A stretch of DNA of 64,000 nt from Erythrophleum ivorense (taxonomy: Eukaryota; Streptophyta; Magnoliopsida; Fabales; Fabaceae), in the NCBI GenBank assembly GCA_026724425.1, contig JAIUCV010000402.1, positions 620,001 to 684,000 of the forward strand. Reading direction: 5' to 3'. Numbering within the stretch: position 1 is the first letter of the stretch; the number at the start of each line of letters is the position of its first letter. The translations under genes and the position numbers were made by a program. Of the stretch, positions 24,610-35,293 are shown piece after piece. The notes below the pieces were generated by a model. The model made no database searches. It saw nothing but the letters and a program-made list of their open reading frames with translations, and was not told where the DNA came from.

Positions 24610-24951
24610 TTACCAGCACTGGTCTGTCTCCCATTTATGTCCAGCTTGAGCATATCTTTGATGATAACCTGACATGGAGTCTATAATTGGTGAAGCGAGA
24701 GATGAATACTCAAGAGATCTTCTATACCTGCAAATCTCTCTGTCATATTGAGCACGCTTATCAGGGTCTGACAATGTTGAATAAGCTGAATGGATCTTCA
24801 TGAACTGAGTAGCTGATTTTCCCTTCTGATTCATAGCCACCACATCAGGGTGACATGTTCTTGCAAGCTTTCTGTAAGCACTCTTTATTTCTTGGCAGCT
24901 GGCGCTCATTGAAATCCCTAGCACCTCGTAGAAGGAAGCAGGGGAAGCCAT
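24610..24951 (-). CDS. Short J-domain protein of the chaperone DnaJ 11 (J11/DJC) type
   Basis: HSP70 co-chaperone. 113 residues, one exon. The J domain runs from about residue 7 to 72: FYEVLGISMSASCQEIKSAY, the catalytic HPD at 34-36, then FMKIHSAYSTLSDPDKRAQYD. The C-terminus WETDQCW is, from memory, the hallmark end of Arabidopsis J11 (At4g36040) and its relatives, so the assignment to this subfamily is good. Oddity: J11 proteins usually have about 45-60 extra N-terminal residues as a chloroplast transit peptide. Here the J domain starts almost at once, and an in-frame TAA stands 11 codons before the ATG with no splice acceptor apparent between, so the protein as encoded lacks a transit peptide and is probably not plastidial. 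A TATA box lies about 100 bases upstream. Confidence 0.9.
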   Translation of the reverse strand: MASPASFYEVLGISMSASCQEIKSAYRKLARTCHPDVVAMNQKGKSATQFMKIHSAYSTLSDPDKRAQYDREICRYRRSLEYSSLASPIIDSMSGYHQRYAQAGHKWETDQCW

Positions 24952-25046
24952 CTTTGTAGCAGAAGAACAGAGTAATCTGTTTTAAAGAATGAGAGTTTGA
25001 TGTGGGAGATCTGGACTTAAAGAAGGCATAGATGGCGTGTGTGTGT

Positions 25047-25054
25047 TTATATAG
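25047..25054 (-). promoter_or_regulatory. TATA box of the J11-type gene
   Basis: CTATATAAAC on the minus strand, 96-103 bases upstream of the start codon, next to a short (CA)n run. Position fits a transcription start about 65-70 bases before the ATG. Confidence 0.6.
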
Positions 25055-27642
25055 AGCCCAGGGTTTAATCCCATGATAAAATCAGCTTTTCCAATAAATT
25101 TTTTTATTAAAACAATCCAATAACAAATATCTAAAAAAGTATTTTCCAAGTTTAGTCGTAATGTTCTATCCTATGGTGACTCAGCTCACTGTTAAAATGG
25201 ATAGGTTTAGCCTTTTTCTACGTGTGGTCTTACTTTAATTTCTTCATTCGCACACCGCAGATGCCGGCATTGAAGAAAAGGAAAAGAAGTTGCATTTTTC
25301 TATGAGACCTAAAGGCGTCCAGCTCTAACAAAATTTTCCCCAAACTCTGAAATCTGCGTTTAATGGGAACTTAGGTTACGAATAATGGATCTTCTTTTCT
25401 TGATAGCGAAGCAAAGTGATCCATTTCAAGCTTGAGAGTGGGATGAAGAATCTGCCGATCAATGGCTTTCTAGTATCCTAGAATCTTGTTCAGGATTTCA
25501 ATGCAGATGATTAAAGGAAAAAATATTAGTTAGTGTAAAAAATTAATACTCAATAAGATAGTATTAAATGAAACTTGCAATTTGAAAAATTTATTTTGAT
25601 AAGTTTCCCTTAGATCCTGATACATATTTTTCCTGAAAACCTAAAAATTGTCCGTGTTTATTATAAAAAAGCATTTAAATAAAATTATGATGGATGAAAG
25701 AATTATAAGTCCATGGGACCCCAAAAAAAAAGTAGAAGTCGATATTATATATAGTTGAGTTAAAAATATATACACACACATTTTTACTAAAAAACTTGTA
25801 ACAAAAAACTAAAAAAGACTTCATAATAAAATTTGATGTTTGAGAAAATGGCTTAGAAATAGCATGATTTCACAAAGGCCAGATTTTACTCCAAGTTATG
25901 CTTGTTTTTTTTTGTTCTTTTTTGTTCACTTGATTGGCGGACGAGGGGGTCTCCTCCAGATAGGAAATTTTAGGTTGATATCGGAAAGCAGAGTAATCTT
26001 ATCGGATTGAAGTGGTAGACAATAGTGCCAACACGCAAATCTTGCTGTCGAATCCAAAGACAGCCCCATTTGAGAAGCTAAATAGGTCATCAATCGAGAC
26101 AAAGAAAAGAACATGAATTCTGATATTAAAGAATGATCAGAAACGACGAGATTGATGACAAGACTTCTTACTGAAAATTTACATCTCTAAGCCACCCCTG
26201 AGCATATACACTGCAAATTTACCTTTCAAGAATATCTTAAATTCAAACCTTATCCCTTCCAATAATACGATATTTGAGTACTCTAGCCTTGCGTCAGGTG
26301 ATAGAAATCTGAATACGGCTTCAAAAGACACTGGCTTCTGAAGTAAATGCAAGACTTATTTTAAAAAAAAAAAAGGAATTTTTTTATAATCAGATTTATA
26401 AATGTTGACAAACAAAAGTTTATATGCATTGAAACTTAGATGAGTCATGATGGAAAAAAAGAAAAAGCAAGGGATGCTTAAACAGTTATTAGTAAAAATA
26501 AGAGGATGATGAAAATTTTAACTAATTCTTTGAAAGTTTTTTAAATTTGTATGCTTTTAAAAATAGATCATTTTATCTTTTTTTTTATTAACAATATTAA
26601 CTGAAATGCCAAATCTGGCTTTTCTTTTTTTAATAATTGATGTGGCAAATTTTTATATGTTCTTCATGTTAGCATGTCCCCCCCCCCCAAAAAAACCTTA
26701 ATTTCACACCAGATCTTTATGAAAAATAAATAGAAAGACCTGTTTTTTAAAATATAAAAGTTGAAGAATTCATTTCATATATTCAAAAGTTTAAGGAGCT
26801 ATTTACAATTAGCATCAAATTTAATAATATATATTTTTACATTTTTTCAATATTATTTTACCGTGACAATTTCTTTCTTTTTCTTTAAATAATTTTTAAA
26901 TTATCGAAGTTTAATTTATCTTGAGTAAATCAAATTTTAAGTTCACAAAGCTGAAATAAAAAAGTGCACCTTCAAAAATGCAACTTAACCCTGAACAAAA
27001 TTTGAAATACCTTAAATCAAAGGTGAAGTGAGAGAAAATGATAAGAGGCCTTGGCCTCGTGACTTTTGAGGTGGGAATAGAGATTGGTGAAGAATAACAG
27101 GGAGCACCTGGGACAGCCATGTCGAGTAGGAATGGATGGCTAATATAAGAATAATGATTTGCTTGACCGATTGTTAACATGGTCGTTTTAAAACGGAGCA
27201 GAAAAGAGTAGAGATGATGGTGATTTAGGGGAATGAAGTGGATTATCTTTTTTGCATTGCCTTATTTTCCATCAACTCCAACTGTGGGATTTCTCTCATT
27301 TCTATCTGTTCTTGAGTTTTCCATGTTTGATTATTTAAGGAATTTCTGGTTGAGTATGTCATTCTCATTTTTCCATTGTTTCTCAATTGAGCCAAAACGA
27401 TTTCATTTACTTTTTACTCATTTACCAAGCAAAAATGTTCATCAGCATCAGTAAATTGTGGATCACTCTTAGTTTAAAGCTTATATTGAACTTAATTTCT
27501 GCCTCAGTTTGCTTCTGCCTTTACTCTCAAGAAGGCCTACGACATAGCATTGGTCTTTGGTCATTTTCAATTCCCCCAATCCCCACACAAAGAAAGAAAA
27601 ATAAATTATATACAAGAATAATGGTTTGAATACACAGAAGTT
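25055..27642. other. Intergenic stretch between J11 and PLC-like genes
   Basis: AT-rich; no gene recognised. Frames at 25926-26114 and 26911-27180 (minus) and 27233-27629 (plus) carry no domain. A C11 homopolymer followed by A-runs stands at about 26677-26695. The part adjoining 27643 is probably the 3' UTR of the PLC-like gene. Confidence 0.5.
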
Positions 27643-28596
27643 TCAGGCTTTGCCTTCAGTTCTTGCATGAGTAAGACCAACACAGGCATCGACAAAATCC
27701 TCGTCTATAAAATCCGCAGAAAATATCTGAAGCCTATCTGCACATCCCTTGGAGAAGCACTGAGTAATGAAGAGCCTAGCATACCCACGAATCCTCCCTG
27801 TAACAGGTCTCACATGCAAAACAGGGTTATCCGGCACCGGCGTCACCGTATTCTCCACCCTATAAAAATACTTTCTCGACACCACCGGTGGCTGATCCCT
27901 CAAATGCTTCATGTTACTCTCGAATTTTGTCGATGGTAAATCTGTATTGATCCAATTATCCTTCAAATACCCTTCGTTCCATAGGGGACCCCCTGCTTTT
28001 GGCTGACCCAATTTTCTCGGCTTCCAAACACATATAATCCTCCTGGGTAAAACCTCTGCGATGGTCTTCTCAAACACATTATCATCCTGGTGAATCAGAA
28101 GCTCCCCAAGTTGATCCACTAAGTAATTGTCGAATCCAGGTGGGTCCTTGTGCCCATACTCTGTTCTAATCTCAAGGATTATGATCTCTGACTCTGTTTC
28201 TGACAGAAATCTTTTTATATTTCCGATCACAACATCGATTCCATACGTAATCAGAATTCCGTGACATACATTGCGATTCTCCTGAACCCGAATGTCAAGT
28301 ACTCGCGTGCCCATCACGAGCTGTTGATAGATTGACAATGATTGGCATTGCGCAAAAGGGCGAGAGATGAAGGGGATACCGATTTTGTTGGTTGCAGAAT
28401 CATGTGTTCCTGGCCAAACGATTTTATAGATGTGAAGTTTTTCCGGGTTCAGAGTAGACATCCAGTTCTTTCTATCTAGGGGACGATAATGAGAGCCAGG
28501 GTAGTCTTGCCCAGAAATTTTAAGATCAGAGAGAGTTCTGTTTTGGATTTGGAGTGTGTTTCGTCTCTCAATCTGCGTAGAGATCACAGAACCCAT
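27643..28596 (-). CDS. PI-PLC X domain-containing protein (PLC-like phosphodiesterase)
   Basis: Single-exon protein of 317 residues with the bacterial-type PI-PLC X fold and no EF-hand, Y or C2 region, unlike canonical plant PI-PLCs. Visible active-site blocks: WPGTHDSATN (H65, D66), MGTRVLDIRV (R103) and CHGI (H112), which line up with the two catalytic His, the Asp and the Arg of Bacillus PI-PLC; further family blocks are SETESEIIILEIRTEYGHKD and FFITQC-like LFITQCFSKGC. So catalysis is possible, but the substrate is unknown. The frame is open back to an ATG at 28689, yet I start at 28596 because this gives MGSVISTQ, a strong N-myristoylation signal and the start I recall for Arabidopsis homologues; the 31 upstream residues are Lys/Arg/Glu-rich and unlike the family. 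Likely at a membrane surface. Confidence 0.9.
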   Translation of the reverse strand: MGSVISTQIERRNTLQIQNRTLSDLKISGQDYPGSHYRPLDRKNWMSTLNPEKLHIYKIVWPGTHDSATNKIGIPFISRPFAQCQSLSIYQQLVMGTRVLDIRVQENRNVCHGILITYGIDVVIGNIKRFLSETESEIIILEIRTEYGHKDPPGFDNYLVDQLGELLIHQDDNVFEKTIAEVLPRRIICVWKPRKLGQPKAGGPLWNEGYLKDNWINTDLPSTKFESNMKHLRDQPPVVSRKYFYRVENTVTPVPDNPVLHVRPVTGRIRGYARLFITQCFSKGCADRLQIFSADFIDEDFVDACVGLTHARTEGKA

Positions 28597-31260
28597 CTTC
28601 AGTTTCAGACGAGAAGGAATCAGACAAACAAGAGGAAGAATTTTGGCGTCTTCTTCCTCTTGTTTGATTCTTCGATTCCCCTTCTGCATATGGGGTTAGA
28701 TGTTGAAGGTGACAGAGGATGGTAGGGTCAAAATGGAATTTTGATTTTGGTTTAGTTGGGATTAGACGTGCTAAATTGGACAAACATCATCCAAAACTAT
28801 CTTTTGGTTGGTCCACTTGCATAGCTGTCCAAACTTTTCCTTCTCCATTCGACTTTCTTAGCTCCTTTTATTGTTAAAGAATCACGTTTCTGCAGAAAAA
28901 ATGGGTTATAAATTGTAAAGTTAAAAAACTTGCAACTCTTTTTAATTCAAGTTTTCTAGTAAATGTACAAGAACTATCTTTTTTATAACTCAATATTAGT
29001 TTTTTAAAAAATGTTCTCGTTATGTGCGTGCAAGATTATTTGATGACAAATTGTTTTACCTAAATCAGTTCGCTTCTTAATTTGTTGCCTGATTTCGCCA
29101 TTGCTTCATCATCAATTCAATGTTCCTTTCGTGTATATTTGGTACAATTATTCCCCCTTTTTGACGTAGAGGAAAAGGGCGAAAAGAATAAAGAAAGATG
29201 CTAAATTTATAATAAGTTAAAATAGATTGATCAATCCAACCAACTTATTTAACTAATCATTTTGATGAATTAAATTAAAATTTTAATAACCTATATAATA
29301 TTATGATTGAAGTGGTTTGATCCATTTAAATCACTTATTAAATAGGTCAATTCATTTAATCCATGAATTAGCTCATTTAATTTTTTTAAATTCTTTAGTA
29401 TTTGATAATTGGCAATGCAAATAGGCTCGTAAGAAGAATGAAAAAATTGTCTCATATTTCAATTAACCATATTCATTTGAAAAAAAAAAGACCTATACTA
29501 ATAGATTAGATATGCCATTCACAAAAAGTTGAACTTTATTATCTTTTTTATTTGATTCCTAATGTGTTGTTTATTGCTTTTGAGATAAATCTTGTTAGGA
29601 CTGTGTCCTTATATACTAGGAATTAGATTATCTATTATTTTGGAATTTGTTGGTATTAGACCTTGGCCTTCTCAATTAATTTTGAATGAAATCTATATTA
29701 AAAAAATACCCAACTAATACACACATATTTATATTTAAAAGAACACAGCTAATATGTATATTTTGGGTTGTCCCAAACCTAAAAGTTTGAATTTGATTGT
29801 TTGAGATCATTTTTAAAAATTTTAAAAAATATTTATTGATGTAATGTGAATGGATGTATTTTTCTTTTATTTTGCTAGTGACTTTGGTGAATTAGATTGA
29901 GATTTTTAACCTGTCTATTATATCTATGTAGGCCTACTTTGACAACATTAACTAAAGCATGACGTACTGTCTTCTTGAACATGAAACATGAATATATTCA
30001 TGGCATGGAAAATCAAAATTTTCACTTTATAAAATACATTAGTCATATGAAAGGGTTAAAATATGGGTATGGGGGTGAAAATCAACTGTCTTCTTCCTCA
30101 CGAAACTGAAAAAATGAAGAATTAAAATCTGATAATTTTTTAAAATATTTATTATGAAAAATTTCAATAAAAATATTATATACAAAAATTTATTTTTAAA
30201 TGAATGAAGTTAAATTTTAAATTTTTACTAAAAAATTGGATAAAAATGACATGAAATTTATATTTCTATTTATATTTTCTCCTAAAATTAAATACTCTTT
30301 CTTCGCCAATAAATGATTTTGAGAGCTGATTATTATTTAATCTCTTACATCATATTGTACAACAAATATATAATTACACGTAAATAATATAATAATATGC
30401 ATTGGATTCAGCAGCCGATGTATAAACGAGGTGAATCACCCATGTGCTGGGTTGGCATCACAAACAGAAAATACCTTTTAAAAAAAAAGATGTTGAAGAT
30501 TTGGTTGATAGTTTCTTAATTGTTAAGTAACCATTTTCCGATCCTAGAAAGCAATGCAATAAAAAAGTGAATTCGTTTTTCCCAAAATGAATGACCCTAA
30601 AGGCTGATACGAGTACTAGATTAAGTAATCTCCCGTGACAGTCACGTGCTCCGCAAGATTGTAACCGCAGGGTCTGTTCCTTTCGAACCATCATGATATC
30701 ATGGACGGTTAAGATATCCCTTGTGCTTTCCCACGCGAGAAACACAATCAAGCCGTTTGGTGGTCCGGTGAAAAATGAAATGGAGAGAAAAAATTTTGCT
30801 AAAATTTTAATTATATTTTTATAATTATTATTTAATTATTAAAAATATTAAAAATATTTTTTATTTATCAATTTTATTTTTATTTTTATTTGTATATTTA
30901 ACTTCCTCCGCAACAAAAATGTGTAGCGAAATTGGGTGACTTTCTTTTCCGCTTTTCGTCCACGTCACCAAAGATCGGCGTATCTCTCCATCATACATGG
31001 GCAGCATTTCCACTGTCCGATCTAGATCCCCTCACTCATTTTCATCCGTTGATCAATTTCTTATCCTGAGTTCCTGTACTGGGAACTGAGGTTGCAGATA
31101 TGAACTTTGAAGCAAGATCCTCTCTTTGACGCACTCTTCCTTTCCTCCAACTGAGACTAGGACCTAGACCTACATACAGGGTTTTATCTTATCTGATATC
31201 TTTCCCTAAAGAATACTCTCTCTCCTCTCTCCTCTCCCTCTCTCATCCGGGCGTAAACAG
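28597..31260. other. Intergenic stretch between PLC-like and the first TOC gene
   Basis: Divergent promoters: PLC-like to the left, TOC copy A to the right. Mostly AT-rich and without genes; a frame at 30458-30751 (minus) has no domain. From about 30947 the sequence is similar to that upstream of TOC copy B (from about 37030), including CTTTTCCGCTTTT and TCCACGT, CCGATC and CCCCTCACTCAT, which marks the left part of the tandem duplication and its shared promoter. A CT-rich tract at 31215-31250 probably lies in the 5' UTR. Confidence 0.6.
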
Positions 31261-31609
31261 GTCAGCAATTTCTGCTATATCCGACTGTTATTGAATGGTT
31301 ATGCTCATTTCACTTGATTGTGCAAAACCCTTTTAGAAACCAATCGCACCCACTAGCACAGTAGGGATCTGGTATTCATGGACCGTTCAATCAATTAATT
31401 ACCTCGTACCATAGAGAATTTTTAGATCCATTTTTCTTTTTGGTATTGTAGCTTATTGCGTTCCCAGTTTGTAAATCTGATATATGATATCTATTTCAAT
31501 TCATTATCGAGGCTTGTGAATAATCTGAAGAATATTCGTGCTTCCTTTCTGTCCCCCACTTCTCGTACCTTCATCGGTTAATTGGGTGTCTTATTTCTGT
31601 TTTCTTTAG
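31261..31609 (+). other. Probable 5' UTR intron of TOC copy A
   Basis: GTAAACAG followed by GTCAGC gives a donor at 31261 and the T-rich TTTTCTTTAG gives an acceptor at 31608-31609. Copy B has the same exon end (ATAAACAG, donor at 37297), so the splice structure predates the duplication. The segment has no long frame, and the coding start follows 37 bases after the acceptor. The acceptor could alternatively be the later CTAG at about 31617. Confidence 0.5.
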
Positions 31610-31645
31610 TGAAACTAGGGTTTGAAGCATCATTAAGGATTTGTG

Positions 31646-34600
31646 ATGGATTATGGAGCTGAGACTTCTCTTGGACATCAGGAGGGAGAGAGGAAGAGAG
31701 TGGAATATGGGGTTTCTCCGGAAACTAATGCAGAGTCTGATAAATTGAAGGATTTGGAAGGAGAGGATGTTCTTGAGGTGTCAATGGATACACCAGAGCA
31801 TTTCCATGATCATACTGACACAGTTAGTGCATCAGCTTCAAGTTTGCTCCATGAAAATCCTGATGATGCACAGGAGGCAAAGAACTTTGAGGATTCATTT
31901 GGGATTTCTGATGAGTCTGGCAAACATGTGGTAGGGGAGGCAGAAAGAACTGCTAATCAGAGGGTGGATAAGGATGCGGAGGGACTTGATAGTGTTCATT
32001 TTGATGGAATTGATTCTGGAGGGACAGGAGATGGAGTATTGTGTAATGAATCATGCAGTATGAGGGATGATCAGTTGGAGGGTGATGATTGTAGTGGTGG
32101 AAAGGAGGTATCTGAGTTGAACACTGAAGGAGTAGTTAAGGAGAATGGAGTCATGGGGGATATTGACTCAGGATTAGTGTGCGAGAAGACTGAAAATGAG
32201 GATTCTGAGCATGTGACTCCAGGAACAAATGGTGGTATAGTCTTGGAGAATGGAAGTACAGACAAGATGGACCATGTTGTTACTGAATCTCATTCAGAAT
32301 TCGAACACAATGAACAGATTCTGAATCATGGTGCTGATTTTAAGGCTGAGGATTTGGAGCAGAGTCACTTGGAGCTTGAATCTGGGGATGACAAGACTGA
32401 GGAGCAGTTGAATGCTTCAGGTGATCCTCATTCTGAAATTGAAGATGATAGAGGTGAAGAAGTACATGGCAACCTAGCTCATAGGAATGCAGAACGTCAG
32501 GTTGAAATAATTTGTGTTGTGAAGCAAGAGGTCCTTGACACTGATATTAGCCATGAGAATAATAATAGCAAAGGAATGCGCATCTCTGGTGGTAAGAGTA
32601 CTGAATGCAAAGATTATTGCAATGGTGATAAAAAGGATACTAAAGCTGGATCAGACTCAGGGCATAAGGAAGAACTAGGAGGAGCTTCTCCTGACCTACA
32701 TGAATCTGTGGAGGAAAGGGCAGTGAGTCCTGGTGCTGGAAGCTCATCTATTTTGGAAAATTCTTCCTCTGATATGGTAGCGAGTGCTAAAGCTAGTGCA
32801 GCTGATTTGATTCAAGGAAGTAATAAGGATTTTCTATCTCAGAAGGATGACAAAGAAATTCATGGAGGCCATGACAACTCATCTGTGGCTGAGGAGCCTG
32901 AAAAGATACAGGAGAAGAAGGTACAAGAGAAGCTAACCACTCAAATCACTAGAGAACAGAATTTTCAGCCTGCTGCAGAGGTTAGTTCTTCATCTGGAAA
33001 ATCAGCTGTTACTGGTCCGCCTCCTGTTCATCCAGCTGGCCTTGGACGTGCGGCACCATTATTGGAACCTGCTCCTCGGGTAGTGCAGCAGCCTCCTCGC
33101 GTGAATGGTACTGTCTCTGATATGCAATCCCAACAAATTGAGGATATTGAGGCTGAGGAGTATGATGAGACTCGTGAGAAACTTCAGATGATTAGAGTGA
33201 AGTTTTTACGCCTAGCTCATAGGCTTGGGCAAACTCCACACAATGTTGTTGTAGCGCAAGTTTTGTATAGACTAGGACTGGCTGAGCAGCTTAGAGGGGG
33301 GAATGGGGGCCGTGTTGGTGCCTTCAGTTTTGATCGTGCTAGTGCAATGGCCGAGCAGCTTGAAGCAGCAGGTCAGGAGCCACTTGATTTCTCTTGTACA
33401 ATAATGGTTCTTGGAAAAACTGGAGTTGGTAAAAGTGCAACGATCAATTCTATTTTTGATGAGGTTAAGTTCAATACTGATGCTTTTCATATGGGAACAA
33501 AAAAAGTTCAGGATATTGTGGGAACTGTGCAGGGCATAAAGGTACGAGTCATTGATACACCAGGGCTTCTACCTCCTTTGTCAGATCAGCGACATAATGA
33601 GAAGATCCTTCACTCTGTCAAGCGGTTTATCAAGAAAACACCACCAGATATTGTGTTGTATCTTGATAGATTAGATATGCAGAGCAGGGATTTTAGTGAT
33701 ATGCCGCTGTTACGTACAATTACAGAGATTTTTGGGCCATCAATATGGTTCAATGCTATTGTGGTTCTGACTCATGCAGCATCTGCTCCACCTGATGGAC
33801 CTAATGGTACAGCTTCTAGTTATGACATGTTTGTCACCCAACGTTCTCATGTTGTGCAGCAAGCCATTCGTCAAGCGGCTGGAGATATGCGACTAATGAA
33901 TCCTGTATCCTTGGTGGAGAACCACTCTGCATGCAGAACAAATAGGGCTGGTCAGAGAGTGTTGCCAAATGGCCAGGTTTGGAAGCCTCATTTGTTGCTT
34001 CTGTCTTTTGCATCGAAAATTCTGGCAGAAGCAAACGCTCTTCTTAAGTTGCAAGATAGTCCACCCGGAAAGCCTTATACAGCTCGTGCTAGAGTGCCAC
34101 CATTACCTTTTCTTCTGTCATCCCTTCTGCAGTCAAGACCGCAATTAAAGCTTCCTGAGGAGCAGTTTGGTGATGAGGACAGTCTTGATGATGACATTGA
34201 TGAGTCGTCTGATTCTGATGATGAAACAGAACTCAATGACTTGCCACCATTTAAACCTTTAACAAAGGCCCAAGTAGAAAAACTGTCTAAAGCTCAGAAG
34301 AAAGCGTATTTTGATGAATTAGAGTACAGAGAAAAGCTTTTTATGAAGAAACAATTGAAGGAAGAAAGAAAGCAGCGGAAGATGATGAAGAAAATGGCAG
34401 AATCTGTAAAAGATTTGCCAAGTGACTATGGTGAAAATGCAGAAGAAGAAAGTGGCAGTGCAGCTTCTGTTCCTGTTCCCATGCCAGATTTGGCCCTCCC
34501 TGCTTCTTTTGATTCTGATAATCCCACTCATCGGTATCGATATCTTGATTCATCCAACCAGTGGCTTGTAAGACCTGTCCTTGAAACTCACGGATGGGAT

Positions 34601-35293
34601 CATGATGTGGGTTATGAAGGAATAAATGTAGAAAGATTGTTTGTTCTTAAAGACAAGATGCCCTTGTCTTTCTCCGGTCAGGTTTCAAAGGATAAAAAGG
34701 ATGCTAATGTTCAGATGGAAATAGCCAGTTCAATAAAGCATGGGGAAGGGAAAGCAACTTCATTAGGTTTTGACATGCAGACCGTTGGGAAGGACCTAGC
34801 TTATACTTTACGCAGTGAGACAAGATTTAGTAATTTTAGGAGAAATAAGGCAACTGCTGGTCTCTCATTTACCTTCCTGGGTGATTCGTTGTCGGGTGGA
34901 GTAAAAGTTGAAGACAAATTGGTTGCTCATAAACGGTTCAAGTTGGTTTTAACTGGTGGTGCAATGACAGGTCGTGGTGATGTTGCTTACGGTGGCAGTT
35001 TGGAGGCTCAATTGAGAGATAAAGATTACCCTCTTGGACGCTCATTATCAACTCTTGGTCTATCTGTTATGGACTGGCACGGAGACCTTGCTGTTGGTTG
35101 CAATGTACAATCACAGATCCCTGTTGGGCGGCATTCAAACCTCATTGCTCGTGCTAATTTGAACAACAGAGGAGCAGGACAAATCAGTATTCGATTAAAT
35201 AGTTCAGAACAACTTCAAATTGCTTTGATTGGTCTCGTCCCTCTACTTAAGAAGCTAGTTGGTTATTCTCAACAATTTCAGTTTGGACAATGA
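31646..35293 (+). CDS. TOC132: Translocase of chloroplast TOC120/132-type receptor GTPase, copy A
   Basis: Outer-envelope receptor that recognises transit peptides of (mainly housekeeping) preproteins and works with TOC33/34 and TOC75. The open frame has a GTG in front; the ATG at 31646 gives 1215 residues, as in Arabidopsis TOC132 (about 1206) and shorter than TOC159. Three domains are visible: an acidic, repeat-poor A domain (1 to about 520, rich in Glu, Asp, Ser); a TOC GTPase domain beginning near AGLGRAAPLLEPAPR/REKLQMIRVKFLRLAHRLGQT with the P-loop GKTGVGKSAT at 590-599 and DTPGLLPP at 637-644; and the membrane-anchor M domain (about 860-1215), preceded by an acidic/Lys-rich linker (DEDSLDDDIDESSDSDDETE, EKLFMKKQLKEERKQRKMM). 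The coding region is one exon. It is the left member of a tandem pair with 37675-41382. Confidence 0.95.
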   Translation: MDYGAETSLGHQEGERKRVEYGVSPETNAESDKLKDLEGEDVLEVSMDTPEHFHDHTDTVSASASSLLHENPDDAQEAKNFEDSFGISDESGKHVVGEAERTANQRVDKDAEGLDSVHFDGIDSGGTGDGVLCNESCSMRDDQLEGDDCSGGKEVSELNTEGVVKENGVMGDIDSGLVCEKTENEDSEHVTPGTNGGIVLENGSTDKMDHVVTESHSEFEHNEQILNHGADFKAEDLEQSHLELESGDDKTEEQLNASGDPHSEIEDDRGEEVHGNLAHRNAERQVEIICVVKQEVLDTDISHENNNSKGMRISGGKSTECKDYCNGDKKDTKAGSDSGHKEELGGASPDLHESVEERAVSPGAGSSSILENSSSDMVASAKASAADLIQGSNKDFLSQKDDKEIHGGHDNSSVAEEPEKIQEKKVQEKLTTQITREQNFQPAAEVSSSSGKSAVTGPPPVHPAGLGRAAPLLEPAPRVVQQPPRVNGTVSDMQSQQIEDIEAEEYDETREKLQMIRVKFLRLAHRLGQTPHNVVVAQVLYRLGLAEQLRGGNGGRVGAFSFDRASAMAEQLEAAGQEPLDFSCTIMVLGKTGVGKSATINSIFDEVKFNTDAFHMGTKKVQDIVGTVQGIKVRVIDTPGLLPPLSDQRHNEKILHSVKRFIKKTPPDIVLYLDRLDMQSRDFSDMPLLRTITEIFGPSIWFNAIVVLTHAASAPPDGPNGTASSYDMFVTQRSHVVQQAIRQAAGDMRLMNPVSLVENHSACRTNRAGQRVLPNGQVWKPHLLLLSFASKILAEANALLKLQDSPPGKPYTARARVPPLPFLLSSLLQSRPQLKLPEEQFGDEDSLDDDIDESSDSDDETELNDLPPFKPLTKAQVEKLSKAQKKAYFDELEYREKLFMKKQLKEERKQRKMMKKMAESVKDLPSDYGENAEEESGSAASVPVPMPDLALPASFDSDNPTHRYRYLDSSNQWLVRPVLETHGWDHDVGYEGINVERLFVLKDKMPLSFSGQVSKDKKDANVQMEIASSIKHGEGKATSLGFDMQTVGKDLAYTLRSETRFSNFRRNKATAGLSFTFLGDSLSGGVKVEDKLVAHKRFKLVLTGGAMTGRGDVAYGGSLEAQLRDKDYPLGRSLSTLGLSVMDWHGDLAVGCNVQSQIPVGRHSNLIARANLNNRGAGQISIRLNSSEQLQIALIGLVPLLKKLVGYSQQFQFGQ
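34154..34530 (+). repeat. 377-bp tract identical to TOC copy B (A side)
   Basis: From 34154 to 34530 this copy matches 40243-40619 base for base, including third codon positions. The bordering differences (34153 T against G; 34531 T against C) are both synonymous. After that, 34532-34658 again matches until a G/A change (Met against Ile). Codons here cover the linker between the GTPase and M domains. Confidence 0.9.

Noticed and set aside
28597..28689. N-terminal extension of the PLC-like protein from the upstream ATG
   Set aside because: It would bury the myristoylation-type MGS start and adds a charged segment unlike the family; kept as an alternative only.
34319..34553. Minus-strand frames present identically in both TOC copies (also 40408-40642)
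   Set aside because: Their identity simply mirrors the identical coding tract on the plus strand; no independent gene signal.
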